Below, one piece after another: positions 21,947 to 30,475 of a DNA stretch of 64,000 nt. The notes beneath the pieces are model-generated. The model was not told the DNA's origin and did no database searches. It saw only the letters and a list, made by a program, of their open reading frames with translations. The stretch lies in the NCBI RefSeq assembly GCF_002871005.1, contig NZ_PHSN01000006.1, positions 1-64,000 of the forward strand, in the 5' to 3' direction. The stretch is from Acidimangrovimonas sediminis. Its GTDB lineage: Bacteria > Pseudomonadota > Alphaproteobacteria > Rhodobacterales > Rhodobacteraceae. Each line of letters begins with the position of its first letter. Positions within the stretch are counted from its first letter, which is position 1. Made by a program: the position numbers and the translations under genes.

Positions 21947-22663
21947 TCAGCGGACGCGGTAGTGGTAGCGACCGGCGATCTGCATCCCCAGCCCCTCGTA
22001 CAACGCGCGCGCACCGGCGTTGGCCTCGGTCACGGCGAGCGAGAGCCACTCCGCCCCCTCCGCCCCGGCCCAGAGCGCCGCGCGGCGCATCATGTAGAGC
22101 GCGGCCTTCTGGCGGCGCATCCGCGCCGGCACCTCCAGCGCATGAACCATCGCCACCCCTGCGTGGATCGCGACATAGGCGGTGCCCGCGGGCTTGTCGG
22201 CACGTCGGCCAAGGATAGCGGTCTTCGGGCCTGCCGCGCGCTCCATCACCGCCAGCCGGGCCGGGCCGATCCCGCCCTCTTCCCAGATGTCGAGCTGTAC
22301 CTGCAGGGGCGGCCAGAGGGCGAAGGCCGTGACCGGGGGCACCTCTCCCGCCACCGTGGCCACCGGCGCGAGGTAAAGCGCGACCGGATCCTTCACGCGG
22401 TAACCCCGGGCGTCGAGCCAGCTGTCGAGATCTTCGTCGCCCGGGCGGATCATGAAGATCGGGGTCTGCCCCAGCGCCTGTGCGGCGGTCTCGGCGGTCT
22501 CGATGTCCGCCTCGGTCACCGGGTCGGTCGCCGTGGCAGCCGAGACGCGCTGCCCGCCGCCCTGCCCTTCGCGCAGGGTCCAGGGGCCGGCGTGGTGAAA
22601 GGCGGCGGGTGGCCAGGTGGCATCGTTCACGGCATAAAGCTGTGCGGTATCGGGCGGGGTCAT
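21947..22663 (-). CDS. GNAT-family N-acetyltransferase
   Basis: This 238-aa protein carries a C-terminal GNAT domain: AGVAMVHALEVPARMRRQKA supplies the acetyl-CoA pyrophosphate loop region, and LAVTEANAGARALYEGLGM is motif B. The N-terminal half is a degenerate GNAT-like module. The substrate is unknown; relatives acetylate small amines or protein N-termini. The start overlaps the CinA-like gene stop (ATGA) and the AhpD-like gene follows 27 bp later, so these genes are probably one transcript. Confidence 0.83.
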   Translation of the reverse strand: MTPPDTAQLYAVNDATWPPAAFHHAGPWTLREGQGGGQRVSAATATDPVTEADIETAETAAQALGQTPIFMIRPGDEDLDSWLDARGYRVKDPVALYLAPVATVAGEVPPVTAFALWPPLQVQLDIWEEGGIGPARLAVMERAAGPKTAILGRRADKPAGTAYVAIHAGVAMVHALEVPARMRRQKAALYMMRRAALWAGAEGAEWLSLAVTEANAGARALYEGLGMQIAGRYHYRVR

Positions 22664-23394
22664 GCGGCATCCTCCGCCACGGCCGATTCCAGCCGGGACA
22701 GGGCCTCATCCAGCCGCGCCGCGTCGCTGCCGCGGATCACCAGGTTGGTGCCGTAACGGCCGTCGCGCTGGAACGGATAGGAGCCGAAGCTGAGATCAGC
22801 GTATTCGCCAGCCAGCGCGCCCAGGATATCGGCCACCTCGCCCTCGCCCCGCATCACCCGCAGGGTGCGCGAGAGGACCGGAGCACCACCGACCAGCCCG
22901 GGCAGAAGCCCCTCGACCATCGCCTCGAACACCGAGGGGACACCGGCCATGACATGGACGTTGCCGAGCGAGAAGCCCGGCGCGGTCGAGACCGGGTTGT
23001 CGATCAGCCTGGCCCCCTCTGGGATCCGCGCCATGCGCAGGCGTGCGGCGTTCAGCTCGGTCCCCGTGCGCTTGTAATGCGCCTCGAGCAGGGCGCGGGC
23101 GTCGGCCCGCACGTCGATCGGCAGGCCGAAGGCGGCGGCCACGGCCTCGGCGGTGATGTCGTCATGGGTGGGGCCGATCCCGCCCGAGGTGAAGACGTGA
23201 TCGTATTGCGTTCGCAGCGCGTTCACCGTGTCGATGATGGTCTGGCGCCGGTCGCCGATCACCCGGGCCTCGACCAGGTCGATGCCGTGTTCGGTCAACC
23301 GCCCGGCAAGGTGATGCATGTTGGAATCGCGCGTGCGGCCGGACAGGATCTCGTCTCCGATCACGAGCATCGCGGCGGTGGGATTGGCGGCCAT
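22660..23394 (-). CDS. Competence/damage-inducible CinA-type molybdopterin-binding domain protein
   Basis: This 244-aa protein consists of the MoaB/MogA-like (CinA N-terminal) domain: AAMLVIGDEILSGRTRDSN, then VFTSGGIGPTHDDITAEAVA around residues 66-85, and NVHVMAGVPSVFEAMVEGLL near 145. It lacks the C-terminal NMN deamidase domain of full-length CinA, so it belongs to the short COG1058 group. These proteins may act as ADP-ribose or FAD pyrophosphatases; molybdopterin binding is by homology only. The ATG at 23394 is family-consistent. Its 5' end faces sfsA across 49 bp, so a compact divergent promoter serves both. Confidence 0.87.
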   Translation of the reverse strand: MAANPTAAMLVIGDEILSGRTRDSNMHHLAGRLTEHGIDLVEARVIGDRRQTIIDTVNALRTQYDHVFTSGGIGPTHDDITAEAVAAAFGLPIDVRADARALLEAHYKRTGTELNAARLRMARIPEGARLIDNPVSTAPGFSLGNVHVMAGVPSVFEAMVEGLLPGLVGGAPVLSRTLRVMRGEGEVADILGALAGEYADLSFGSYPFQRDGRYGTNLVIRGSDAARLDEALSRLESAVAEDAA

Positions 23395-23443
23395 GGCGGC
23401 ACTCTCCTTGCGGGGGCTCTGTCTCGGGTATAGGCCGGGGGTC

Positions 23444-24160
23444 ATGCGCTTTCCACCCCTGCTCAGAGCCAGATTGATCCGCCGATACAAGCGCTTCCTC
23501 GCCGACATGCGGCTTGAGGACGGGCGCGAGGTCGTGGCGCATTGCCCCAACCCCGGGTCGATGATGGGGATGGCGCCCGAGGGGGCCCCCTGCTGGCTGG
23601 AGCCCAATGACGACCCCAGGAAGAAACTGAAGTTCTCATGGAAGTTGGTGGAGCCCGCGCCGGGCGTTCTGGTCACGGTCGACACGGGGGCTGCCAACCG
23701 CGTGGTGGCCGAGGCGCTGGCGGCGAACCGGGTGCCGGGACTGGAGGGCTACGCCTCGGTCCGGCCCGAGGTTCCTTATGGCGAGGGCAGCCGTGTGGAT
23801 TTCCTGCTGTCCGATCCCGCACGGGGCGAGGCGCTGGTCGAGGTGAAGAGCGTGACGCTGGCACGGGGCGGATGGGCTGAATTCCCCGATTCAGTGACGA
23901 AACGCGGCACGAAACACCTTCAGGAGCTTGCGCGCGAGGCAGCGGCAGGCAGGCGCGCGGTGATGCTGTATCTCGTGGGGCGGAGCGACGGCGCGCGGGT
24001 CCGGATCGCCGCCGATATCGACCCTGCTTATGCCCGCGCCTTCGACGCCGCCCGCGCCGCCGGGGTGGAGATGCTGGCGCTGGGAACCGAGATCACGCCG
24101 CAAGGCATCCGCCCCGGGGCCCCTCTGCCCGTCGACGACGGCCCGCAGTCCGCAGCCTGA
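23444..24160 (+). CDS. sfsA: Sugar fermentation stimulation protein SfsA
   Basis: This 238-aa protein has an N-terminal OB-fold (LLRARLIRRYKRFLADMRLE) and a C-terminal PD-(D/E)XK nuclease-like domain. SRVDFLLSDP and ALVEVKSVTLA provide the D...ExK residues near 130-147, followed by FPDSVTKRGTKHLQEL. E. coli SfsA was described as a regulator of maltose genes and binds DNA; the biochemical role is not settled. The ATG at 23444 begins at the conserved MRFPPLLRARL. It diverges from the CinA-like gene and precedes map by 108 bp. Confidence 0.93.
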   Translation: MRFPPLLRARLIRRYKRFLADMRLEDGREVVAHCPNPGSMMGMAPEGAPCWLEPNDDPRKKLKFSWKLVEPAPGVLVTVDTGAANRVVAEALAANRVPGLEGYASVRPEVPYGEGSRVDFLLSDPARGEALVEVKSVTLARGGWAEFPDSVTKRGTKHLQELAREAAAGRRAVMLYLVGRSDGARVRIAADIDPAYARAFDAARAAGVEMLALGTEITPQGIRPGAPLPVDDGPQSAA

Positions 24161-24268
24161 GGCCACCGCCCCCTTCACACAAAGGGGAAACTCTGGCCAA
24201 ATGGGATCGCGAAGACTATCTAAGCCCCGAAAGGTGCGGTTTCGCGCCAGCAGGATACGGAGGGCCCA

Positions 24269-25078
24269 GTGGACGACAACAGCTTGCGCGTCACCAGGGA
24301 CGGCATCACGATCTACGAACCGGGCGATTTCGCCGGGATGCATGCGGCCGGCCGCGTCGCGGCGCAGATCCTCGACGAGGTGGCCGCGCATGTCGTGCCC
24401 GGCGCCACCACGGAGGCGATCGACGATTTCATTACCCGTCGGGTGACGGAACTGGGCACCGTTTCGGCCACGATCGGCTATCGCGGCTATCAGCATGCAT
24501 CGTGCATCAGCGTGAACCATGTGGTCTGTCACGGCATTCCGGGGGCCAAGGTCCTCAAGGACGGCGACATCCTGAACATCGACGTGACGGTGATCCTGGA
24601 TGGCTGGTACGGCGATTCCAGCCGGATGTACGTGGCGGGCAACCTGTCGCGCAAGGCCGAGCGGCTGATCCAGGTGACGCACGATTCGCTGATGATCGGG
24701 ATCGAGGCGGTGAAGCCCGGCAACACCTTCGGCGATATCGGCTATGCCATCCAGTCCTTTGTCGAGGGCAACCGGATGAGCGTGGTGCGCGACTTCTGCG
24801 GCCATGGCCTTGGCCGGGTGTTCCACGCCCCGCCGAACGTCCTGCACTACGGCCGGCCCGGCAAGGGCCCGGTGCTCGAGGAAGGGATGTTCTTCACGAT
24901 CGAGCCGATGGTGAACCTCGGCCGCCCCGAGACCAAGATCCTGGCCGACGACTGGACCGCCGTGACGCGCGACAAGTCGCTCTCGGCCCAGTTCGAGCAT
25001 TCGGTGGGCGTGACGGCGGACGGCTGCGAGATCTTCACCCTCTCGCCCGCGGGCAAGTTCCACCCGACGTGGGGCTGA
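24269..25078 (+). CDS. map: Type I methionine aminopeptidase
   Basis: This 269-aa cytosolic enzyme removes N-terminal methionine. The dimetal ligands of the family are visible: Asp in NIDVTVILDGWYGDSSRMYV (two Asp), His in GHGLGRVFHAPPNVLH, Glu in FFTIEPMVNLG and the last Glu in AQFEHSVGVT. The substrate-binding His is in the SVNHVVCHGIPG segment. The start is GTG at 24269, preceded by ACGGAGGG. It is a separate unit 108 bp after sfsA and is followed by repeat copy A, which may terminate it. Confidence 0.97.
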   Translation: MDDNSLRVTRDGITIYEPGDFAGMHAAGRVAAQILDEVAAHVVPGATTEAIDDFITRRVTELGTVSATIGYRGYQHASCISVNHVVCHGIPGAKVLKDGDILNIDVTVILDGWYGDSSRMYVAGNLSRKAERLIQVTHDSLMIGIEAVKPGNTFGDIGYAIQSFVEGNRMSVVRDFCGHGLGRVFHAPPNVLHYGRPGKGPVLEEGMFFTIEPMVNLGRPETKILADDWTAVTRDKSLSAQFEHSVGVTADGCEIFTLSPAGKFHPTWG

Positions 25079-25127
25079 CGGGGTCCACGGGGCTGACCCG
25101 ACCGCGCGCCTCATGTGCCCGCCGCAG

Positions 25128-25183
25128 CCGGGGGCCTCACGCCCCTGGACCCCTGCGGAGTATTTTCGCCAAGATGAAGGGGA
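25128..25183 (+). repeat. Dispersed hairpin-GAGTATTT element, copy A
   Basis: This copy lies 50 bp after map in the plus orientation: a GC-rich imperfect hairpin (about 25128-25152), then GGAGTATTTTCGCC, then AAGATGAAGG. Apart from strand it matches copy D almost base for base from the pentanucleotide GGAGT through ATGAAG. No gene follows its ATGAAG, which shows that the ATG is part of the element. It probably acts as a transcription terminator for map. Confidence 0.75.
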
Positions 25184-25210
25184 GGCGCCCGGCGATGCCC
25201 TGCGTCGGCT

Positions 25211-26113
25211 CTACTCCTGCGAAAGTGCCCTTGCGCGGCGTTCCTGCCGGGCGCGGACCTGCGCCCGCCACAGGGTGAACAGCCCGGCCGAGATCACGAT
25301 CGCCACACCCAGCGCGACGTTGGCCTTGAGCACGTCGCCGAACACCCAGATGCCGATGACGCTTGCGAACATCAGCTGGAAATAGGCGAAGGGCTGGACC
25401 GCGCTCGCCTCGGCCACCTCGTAGGTGCGGATCAGCAGGTAATGGCCCAGTGCGGCCGTGCAGCACAGGATCCCCATCCAGCCCCAGTCCCAGCCGTGGA
25501 ACGGCTCCATGTTCCAGACGCCGACCACGGTCATCGCCAGCGCGCCGGTCGTGCCGGTCCAGAAAAAGCTGATCTGCGAGCCGTCGTGACGGGCGACGAA
25601 GCGGGTCAGCAGGCCGTAGAGCGCGAACATCAGCGCCGCCGACAGCGGCGCCAGGGCCCAGGGCGAGAACATAGACACCCCGGGCTCCAGGATGATCAGC
25701 ACGCCGATGAACCCCACCCCGATCGCCACCCAGCGCCGCCAGCCGACGCTTTCGCCCAGAACCGGGCCGGACAGCGCGGTGATCAGCAGCGGGTAGCAGG
25801 TGAAAACGGCATGCGCCTCGACCAGCCCGAGATGCACGAAGCCGAGGATCATGACGCAGACCTCGGTGACCAGAAGGACGCCGCGGAAGGCCTGGACCAG
25901 CGGATAGCGCGGCCGCAGCACCTTGCGCAGCCCCCCGGGCTGGCGCGCGATCACCGCCATCACGAAGAGCGCGAAGAACCAGTAGCGGATCATCACCACC
26001 TCGGTCACCGGGTAGATCGACGCCATGTGACGCGAGATCCCGTCCTGCACGGCGAAGACGAAGGTGGTGGCGATCATCAGCGTGATGCCGAGACGGGTGT
26101 TCTGCTCGGTCAT
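25211..26113 (-). CDS. DMT-superfamily (EamA) transporter
   Basis: This 300-aa inner membrane protein has ten hydrophobic segments in two EamA repeats (for example GITLMIATTFVFAVQDGISR near residue 8 and LAPLSAALMFALYGLLTRFV near 155). It resembles the drug/metabolite exporters related to RhaT and YedA. The substrate is unknown. The ATG at 26113 overlaps the stop of the mnmD-like gene (ATGA), so it is co-expressed with it. Repeat copy A lies beyond its 3' end. Confidence 0.88.
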   Translation of the reverse strand: MTEQNTRLGITLMIATTFVFAVQDGISRHMASIYPVTEVVMIRYWFFALFVMAVIARQPGGLRKVLRPRYPLVQAFRGVLLVTEVCVMILGFVHLGLVEAHAVFTCYPLLITALSGPVLGESVGWRRWVAIGVGFIGVLIILEPGVSMFSPWALAPLSAALMFALYGLLTRFVARHDGSQISFFWTGTTGALAMTVVGVWNMEPFHGWDWGWMGILCCTAALGHYLLIRTYEVAEASAVQPFAYFQLMFASVIGIWVFGDVLKANVALGVAIVISAGLFTLWRAQVRARQERRARALSQE

Positions 26114-26796
26114 TCCCGGGCCTCCAGCACGCCGCGGCTCATGTGGCGTTTCGACCCGAATCCGGGGCAACGCGCGACGTCGAAGCCCGCCCCGGCAAGG
26201 GCGCGGCGCACGAACCCCGCGGCGGTATAGGTGGCGAAGGTGCCCCCCGGTGCAGTATGAGCCCCGACCTCGGCCATCAGCCCGGGCGACCAGAGCTCGG
26301 GGTTCTTGGCGGGCGAGAAGCCATCGAGGAACCAGGCATCGGCGCGCCCCTGCCAGCGCGGCAGCGTCTCGCGCGCTTTGCCTAGAATGATCTCGGCCGA
26401 CAGGTCGGGCAGGTCGATCCTGCGCCGCCCCGCGCCCCACTGATCGAGGATCGGTCCCGCCACGGCGCGGGCCTCGGGGAAGGCGCTCAGCGCCCGGTCC
26501 ATCTCGTCGCCTGACATGGGATAGGCCTCGAACGAGGTGTAGGAGAGACGGGTTTCCTGCCCCGCGGCCCGCCAGGCGATCAGCGCGGCGATCAGGTTGA
26601 GACCGGTGCCGAACCCAAGCTCCGCGATGTGAAAACCGGCCCGGAACCGGCCCGGCAGGTGGTTGCCGTCAAGGAAGACATGGCGCGTTTCGGCCAACCC
26701 GCCGGCAAGCGAGAAATAGGGATCGTCGAAGCGGGTCGAGACGGGAATTGCCCCGTCGCGCCAGTCGAGATCCGCGCTCTGGTCCGAAAGCTGCAT
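26110..26796 (-). CDS. mnmD: MnmD-like tRNA (5-aminomethyl-2-thiouridine) methyltransferase
   Basis: This 228-aa enzyme has the methyltransferase half of bifunctional MnmC. It methylates nm5s2U to mnm5s2U at the wobble base using S-adenosylmethionine. Diagnostic segments are PYFSLAGGLAETRHVFLDGN (residues 26-45), the SAM site IAELGFGTGLNLI and WFLDGFSPAKNPELWS (about 147-162). The start at 26796 leaves only 46 bp to a divergent FAD oxidoreductase that corresponds to the MnmC second half. So the activity is present as two proteins rather than one fusion. Confidence 0.9.
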   Translation of the reverse strand: MQLSDQSADLDWRDGAIPVSTRFDDPYFSLAGGLAETRHVFLDGNHLPGRFRAGFHIAELGFGTGLNLIAALIAWRAAGQETRLSYTSFEAYPMSGDEMDRALSAFPEARAVAGPILDQWGAGRRRIDLPDLSAEIILGKARETLPRWQGRADAWFLDGFSPAKNPELWSPGLMAEVGAHTAPGGTFATYTAAGFVRRALAGAGFDVARCPGFGSKRHMSRGVLEARE

Positions 26797-26842
26797 TTGT
26801 CCTACACCGATGCCGCCGCGACAATGGTGAAGGCTCGGGGGA

Positions 26843-27886
26843 ATGGCAATGGTGGACGTGACGGTGCGCGGGGGCGGGATCTTCGGTCTGGCGGTCGCCC
26901 ATGCCTGCGCCACCCGGGGTGCCCGGGTACGGCTGGTCGAGGCCCGCGCGATCGGCGCCGGATCCTCGGGCGGGCTGGTCGGCGCGCTGGCGCCGCACGT
27001 GCCCGAGAACTGGAACGACAAGAAGGCTTTCCAGCTGGAAAGCCTGCTGATGGCCCAAGACTATTGGGCGGGGATAGAGACGCTTTCGGCCCAGTCGAGC
27101 GGCTATGGCCGCCTTGGCCGGTTGCAGCCGCTGGCCGATGACCGCGCGGTCGAGATGGCGCGCGCCAGGGCCAAGAATGCTGCGGAGCTTTGGCAGGGCC
27201 GTGCCGAATGGAAGGTGATCGAGGCCTCGCACTTTGCGGGTTGGGCCCCGCCCAGCGCGACCGGCCTTCTGATCCACGACACGCTGAGCGCGCGGATGCA
27301 TCCCCGACTTGCGGCCCAGGCGCTGGCCGCCGCCTGCCGGGCGCTGGGGGTGGAGATCGTGATCGGTGAGGCCGAAGATTCCGGCGCCGTGGTCTGGGCC
27401 ACGGGGTGGGAGGGGCTGGTGGAATTGTCCCGAACACTGGGGAAAACCGTCGGAAACGGCGTGAAGGGGCAATCGCTTCTGCTGGGTCACAGCGCGACGG
27501 ACCTGCCACAGCTTTTCGCCGACAGCCTGCACATCATCCCCCATGCCAACGGCACCGTGGCAATCGGGTCGACATCGGAGCGCGACTTTGACGCGCCGGA
27601 CACGGTAGATGCGCAATGCGATGCACTGCACACCCGGGCGCTTGCGATCTGCCCCGCCCTTGCCGGTGCCCCGGTGATCGACCGTTGGGCCGGGGTGCGC
27701 CCGCGCGCGAAAAGCCGCGCGCCGATGCTGGGCCCCTGGCCCGGCCGCCCCGGGCATTTCATTGCCAACGGCGGTTTCAAGATCGGCTTCGGCATGGCGC
27801 CGAAGGTCGGAGAGGTGATGGCGGACCTCATCCTCGCAGATCGCGACACGATCCCCGAGGGCTTTCACGTCGAGGCCAACCTCTGA
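26843..27886 (+). CDS. FAD-dependent oxidoreductase (MnmC C-domain/DadA type)
   Basis: This 347-aa flavoprotein begins DVTVRGGGIFGLAVAHACAT, the FAD-binding GxGxxG-type motif at residues 10-15. It has the DAO-family ends PVIDRWAGVRPRAKSRAPML and HFIANGGFKIGFGMAPKVGE near residues 280-325. In MnmC this fold removes the carboxymethyl group of cmnm5s2U to give nm5s2U, the substrate of the methyltransferase encoded 46 bp away on the other strand. That adjacency makes the tRNA role likely. A general D-amino acid or glycine oxidase is the alternative. Confidence 0.85.
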   Translation: MAMVDVTVRGGGIFGLAVAHACATRGARVRLVEARAIGAGSSGGLVGALAPHVPENWNDKKAFQLESLLMAQDYWAGIETLSAQSSGYGRLGRLQPLADDRAVEMARARAKNAAELWQGRAEWKVIEASHFAGWAPPSATGLLIHDTLSARMHPRLAAQALAAACRALGVEIVIGEAEDSGAVVWATGWEGLVELSRTLGKTVGNGVKGQSLLLGHSATDLPQLFADSLHIIPHANGTVAIGSTSERDFDAPDTVDAQCDALHTRALAICPALAGAPVIDRWAGVRPRAKSRAPMLGPWPGRPGHFIANGGFKIGFGMAPKVGEVMADLILADRDTIPEGFHVEANL

Positions 27887-27887
27887 G

Positions 27888-27938
27888 CCTTCTTTCTTGC
27901 GGAAATACTCCGGGGGGTCAGGGGGGCTGGCCCCCCTG
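27888..27938 (-). repeat. Dispersed hairpin-GAGTATTT element, copy B
   Basis: Read on the minus strand, a perfect 8-bp C/G-rich hairpin (27919-27926 with 27931-27938, 4-nt loop) follows the MarR stop. It is followed by CCGGAGTATTTCCGC and AAGAAAGAAGG. It sits between the convergent 3' ends of the FAD oxidoreductase and MarR genes and is placed to terminate the MarR transcript, perhaps both. Confidence 0.75.
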
Positions 27939-27958
27939 CTGCCAATCCGCCGCGCCGA

Positions 27959-28402
27959 CTAGCCCTCGCCCTCCAGCCGCCGCCGCATCTCGCGCAGCAC
28001 GGGAAGGACGGCGCGCACCCGTTCGGTTCCCAGCGCCGCCACGACCTCGCCGATCACCGGCGTGATGGCCTGCAGCGCCGCGTCGCGAGCCGCCCGCCCG
28101 GCAGGGGAGATCGAGACGAACTTGCGCCGCGCGTCGTCCCAATCGGGGCGGATGTGCACGTGCCCGGCCCATTCCAGCTTGGACAGCGTGTTGGTCATCG
28201 CGCCCCGGGTGACGCGGAACGTCTGGGCAAGCTGGGCGGGGGTGCGCTCCTCGCTGACCCGCGCAAGGTGGTTGAGCACGCCGAAATGCGACAGCTCCAT
28301 CCCCCGGGGCAACACCTTGGAGACTTGGGTCCGCGCCAGCTGGTCGGCCATGAACAGTTCCGAGAACAGCGCCGAGGCGAGGGATTCCGGCGAGTCGGCC
28401 AT
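27959..28402 (-). CDS. MarR-family transcriptional regulator
   Basis: This 147-aa winged helix regulator begins MADSPESLASALFSELFMAD. The DNA-binding domain is LARVSEERTPAQLAQTFRVT followed by GAMTNTLSKLEWAGHVHIRP (about residues 53-88), with the wing DDARRKFVSISPAGR and a dimerising C-terminal helix. The ligand and targets are unknown. The ATG at 28402 is preferred over one 7 codons upstream because the family helix begins there. It is 87 bp from the stop of grxC, which lies upstream on the same strand. Confidence 0.88.
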   Translation of the reverse strand: MADSPESLASALFSELFMADQLARTQVSKVLPRGMELSHFGVLNHLARVSEERTPAQLAQTFRVTRGAMTNTLSKLEWAGHVHIRPDWDDARRKFVSISPAGRAARDAALQAITPVIGEVVAALGTERVRAVLPVLREMRRRLEGEG

Positions 28403-28489
28403 CAGAACCCCTTCGCCCGGCACAGGCCTGCGGGCGCGACACCGGCCGGGATATGCAACTTGGCCGCCACGTTCATGCCCCGGGTGCCG

Positions 28490-28747
28490 TCAATCGGCCA
28501 GCATCGGGTCAAGCTTGCCCGACTGCTCGAGCGCGTAAAGATCGTCGCAGCCGCCGACATGGGTGCCGCCAATGAAGATCTGCGGCACGGTGCGGCCGCC
28601 ATTCGCACGGTCGGTCATTTCGCGGCGCAGGTCGGGCTTGGCTGCAACGTCGAATTCGGTGAAGGCGGCACCCTTCTGCGTCAGCAGGCGCTTGGCGGCA
28701 GTGCAGAAGCCGCAGAACGGCGTGGTGTAGATCTCGATGGTCTTCAT
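28490..28747 (-). CDS. grxC: Glutaredoxin 3
   Basis: This 85-aa dithiol glutaredoxin begins KTIEIYTTPFCGFCTAAKRL. The active-site pair is CGFC at residues 11-14, a variant of the common CPYC. The glutathione-binding TVPQIFIGGTHVGGCDDLYA follows. It reduces disulfides at the expense of glutathione. Spacing to comF upstream on the same strand is 65 bp. GGGGAACC precedes the ATG at 28747. Confidence 0.94.
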   Translation of the reverse strand: MKTIEIYTTPFCGFCTAAKRLLTQKGAAFTEFDVAAKPDLRREMTDRANGGRTVPQIFIGGTHVGGCDDLYALEQSGKLDPMLAD

Positions 28748-28812
28748 GGCCCGGTTCCCCTTTTGGCTGTGACTATAGGGAAATGGGCCGCATCCGCAAC
28801 GCGGGCAAGGTG

Positions 28813-29571
28813 TCATTCCCGCGCAACACGGGCGGCGACGAGGATGGACACCTCGGCAGCGCCCGCCGCGCGGCATGCCTCCGCCGCGGCGGCGAGAGTG
28901 GCGCCCGAGGTCATGACGTCGTCGACAAGCAGGACGTGGCGTCCCATCGCGCGACCCCCGCGCCGGGGATGGGCGGCAAGCGCGCCGGAGAGGTTGGCAA
29001 ATCGGGCGTCGCGGTCGCGGCCTTCCTGGCTTGGGGTAGGGCGCCGGCGGATCAGGAGGTCGGGGCAATGGTCGAGGCCCGCGTGCCCCGCCAGTGCCGC
29101 CGAGACCAGCGCCGACTGGTTGAACCGGCGCTTCAGCATCCTCCGCCAGTGCAGCGGTACCGGCGCCACCAGCATGTCGGGCACAAGGATCGGCGCGCCC
29201 GCCTTGGCCATCCAGCGGGCAAGCGGGCGGGCCAGGTCCTGCCTATCGCCGTGCTTCAGCGCGAGGATCAGCTTGCGCCCCGTGTCGCGGTACAGCATCG
29301 CCGCGCGCCCCCGGTGCCATGGCCGCGTGATGGTGAGGCAATCGTCGCAATGTTCGGCCCCCTCGCCCGCCTCGCCCGGCAGGGGGACGCCGCAGCTGTC
29401 GCAGACGAGGCCCGCGACGAAGGGGGTGTCGCGCCAACAGGGCCCGCAAAGGCCGAAGTCGGTCGTGACCAGCGCGTCGCAGCCGAGGCACCGCGGCGGA
29501 TAGACCAGCCGGAGAAGCCCGGAAAGCGCCTGCCGCGCCGGTCCGGGACCGCGGGCGATTGGTGTTTGCAT
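28813..29571 (-). CDS. comF: ComF-family phosphoribosyltransferase-like protein
   Basis: This 252-aa protein has an N-terminal double zinc-finger pattern (PPRCLGCDALV, GLCGPCW, VCDSCGVPL, HCDDC) and a C-terminal PRTase fold with the PRPP loop VLLVDDVMTSGATLAAAAEA at about residues 212-231. In naturally competent bacteria ComF helps bring transformed single-stranded DNA into the cytosol. In other bacteria the role is unclear. It diverges from a methyltransferase gene with only 28 bp between starts, so the two share a very compact promoter region. Confidence 0.9.
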   Translation of the reverse strand: MQTPIARGPGPARQALSGLLRLVYPPRCLGCDALVTTDFGLCGPCWRDTPFVAGLVCDSCGVPLPGEAGEGAEHCDDCLTITRPWHRGRAAMLYRDTGRKLILALKHGDRQDLARPLARWMAKAGAPILVPDMLVAPVPLHWRRMLKRRFNQSALVSAALAGHAGLDHCPDLLIRRRPTPSQEGRDRDARFANLSGALAAHPRRGGRAMGRHVLLVDDVMTSGATLAAAAEACRAAGAAEVSILVAARVARE

Positions 29572-29599
29572 TCCGCCTTCCGCCCTCTACATCGGGGCC

Positions 29600-30424
29600 A
29601 TGAGCCAGGATCTGACCGACCGCCACGCCCTTTCGCTGCACCGCCGCCGCGCACTGCAGGCCCCCGCGCTGTTCCTGCACGAGCTGGCGCGCGACGAGCT
29701 TCTGGATAGGCGCGACACGGTTAACAGAAGCTTTACGGCCCCCGCGGTGGTGACGCCTTATCCACAGCTTTGGGAGAGCGTTCTGCCCGGCGCGCGGATC
29801 GTCGCGGATGACGAGGTGCTGGCGCTGGAGCCCGGGGCGCACGACCTGGTGCTTCATGCGCTGGCGCTGCACTGGTCGAACGACCCGGTGGGGCAGATGG
29901 TGCAGGCGCGCCGGGCGCTGCGTCCCGACGGCCTTTTCCTGGCTGCGATGTTCGGCGGCCGGACGCTGACGGAACTGCGCGCGAGCCTCGCGCAGGCCGA
30001 GACGGCGGTCAGCGGAGGATTGTCGCCGCGGGTGCTGCCGATGGGCGAGATCCGCGACCTGGGGGCGCTTTTGCAGCGGGCAGGGCTGGCGCTGCCGGTG
30101 GCGGATGCGCAGGATCATGTCGTCAGCTACCGCGACCTTTTCCACCTGATGTCCGACCTGCGCGCCATGGGCGAGACCAACGCCCTGACCGACCGGCGGC
30201 GCGAAGTTCCATCGCGCGCGATGTTCGTCGAGGCGGCGCGTCTTTACGCCGAGGCTTTTCCCGAGGGCGACAGCCGGATCCGGGCGACGTTCGAGATGAT
30301 CTTCCTGTCGGGCTGGGCACCGGACGAGAGCCAGCCGAAACCCCTGCGCCCCGGCTCTGCGGTGCAGCGCCTGTCGGACGCGCTGGGTGTGGCCGAACGT
30401 CCGCTTGAGCCCGGCGAAGATTGA
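29600..30424 (+). CDS. BioC/NDUFAF5-like SAM-dependent methyltransferase
   Basis: This 274-aa protein matches the alphaproteobacterial relatives of the mitochondrial complex I assembly factor NDUFAF5: SLHRRRALQAPALFLHELAR at the N-terminus, DLVLHALALHWSNDPVGQMV near residue 93 and GLFLAAMFGGRTLTELRASL near 117. The typical SAM glycine motif is weak, as in that family. The likely role is hydroxylation or methylation during complex I assembly, by homology only; some relatives are annotated BioC. hemH follows 51 bp downstream on the same strand. Confidence 0.82.
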   Translation: MSQDLTDRHALSLHRRRALQAPALFLHELARDELLDRRDTVNRSFTAPAVVTPYPQLWESVLPGARIVADDEVLALEPGAHDLVLHALALHWSNDPVGQMVQARRALRPDGLFLAAMFGGRTLTELRASLAQAETAVSGGLSPRVLPMGEIRDLGALLQRAGLALPVADAQDHVVSYRDLFHLMSDLRAMGETNALTDRRREVPSRAMFVEAARLYAEAFPEGDSRIRATFEMIFLSGWAPDESQPKPLRPGSAVQRLSDALGVAERPLEPGED

Positions 30425-30475
30425 CCGGAGGACAAAAGCCGTTACATCGGGCCTGAGCCAAGCGAGGGGAACCAG

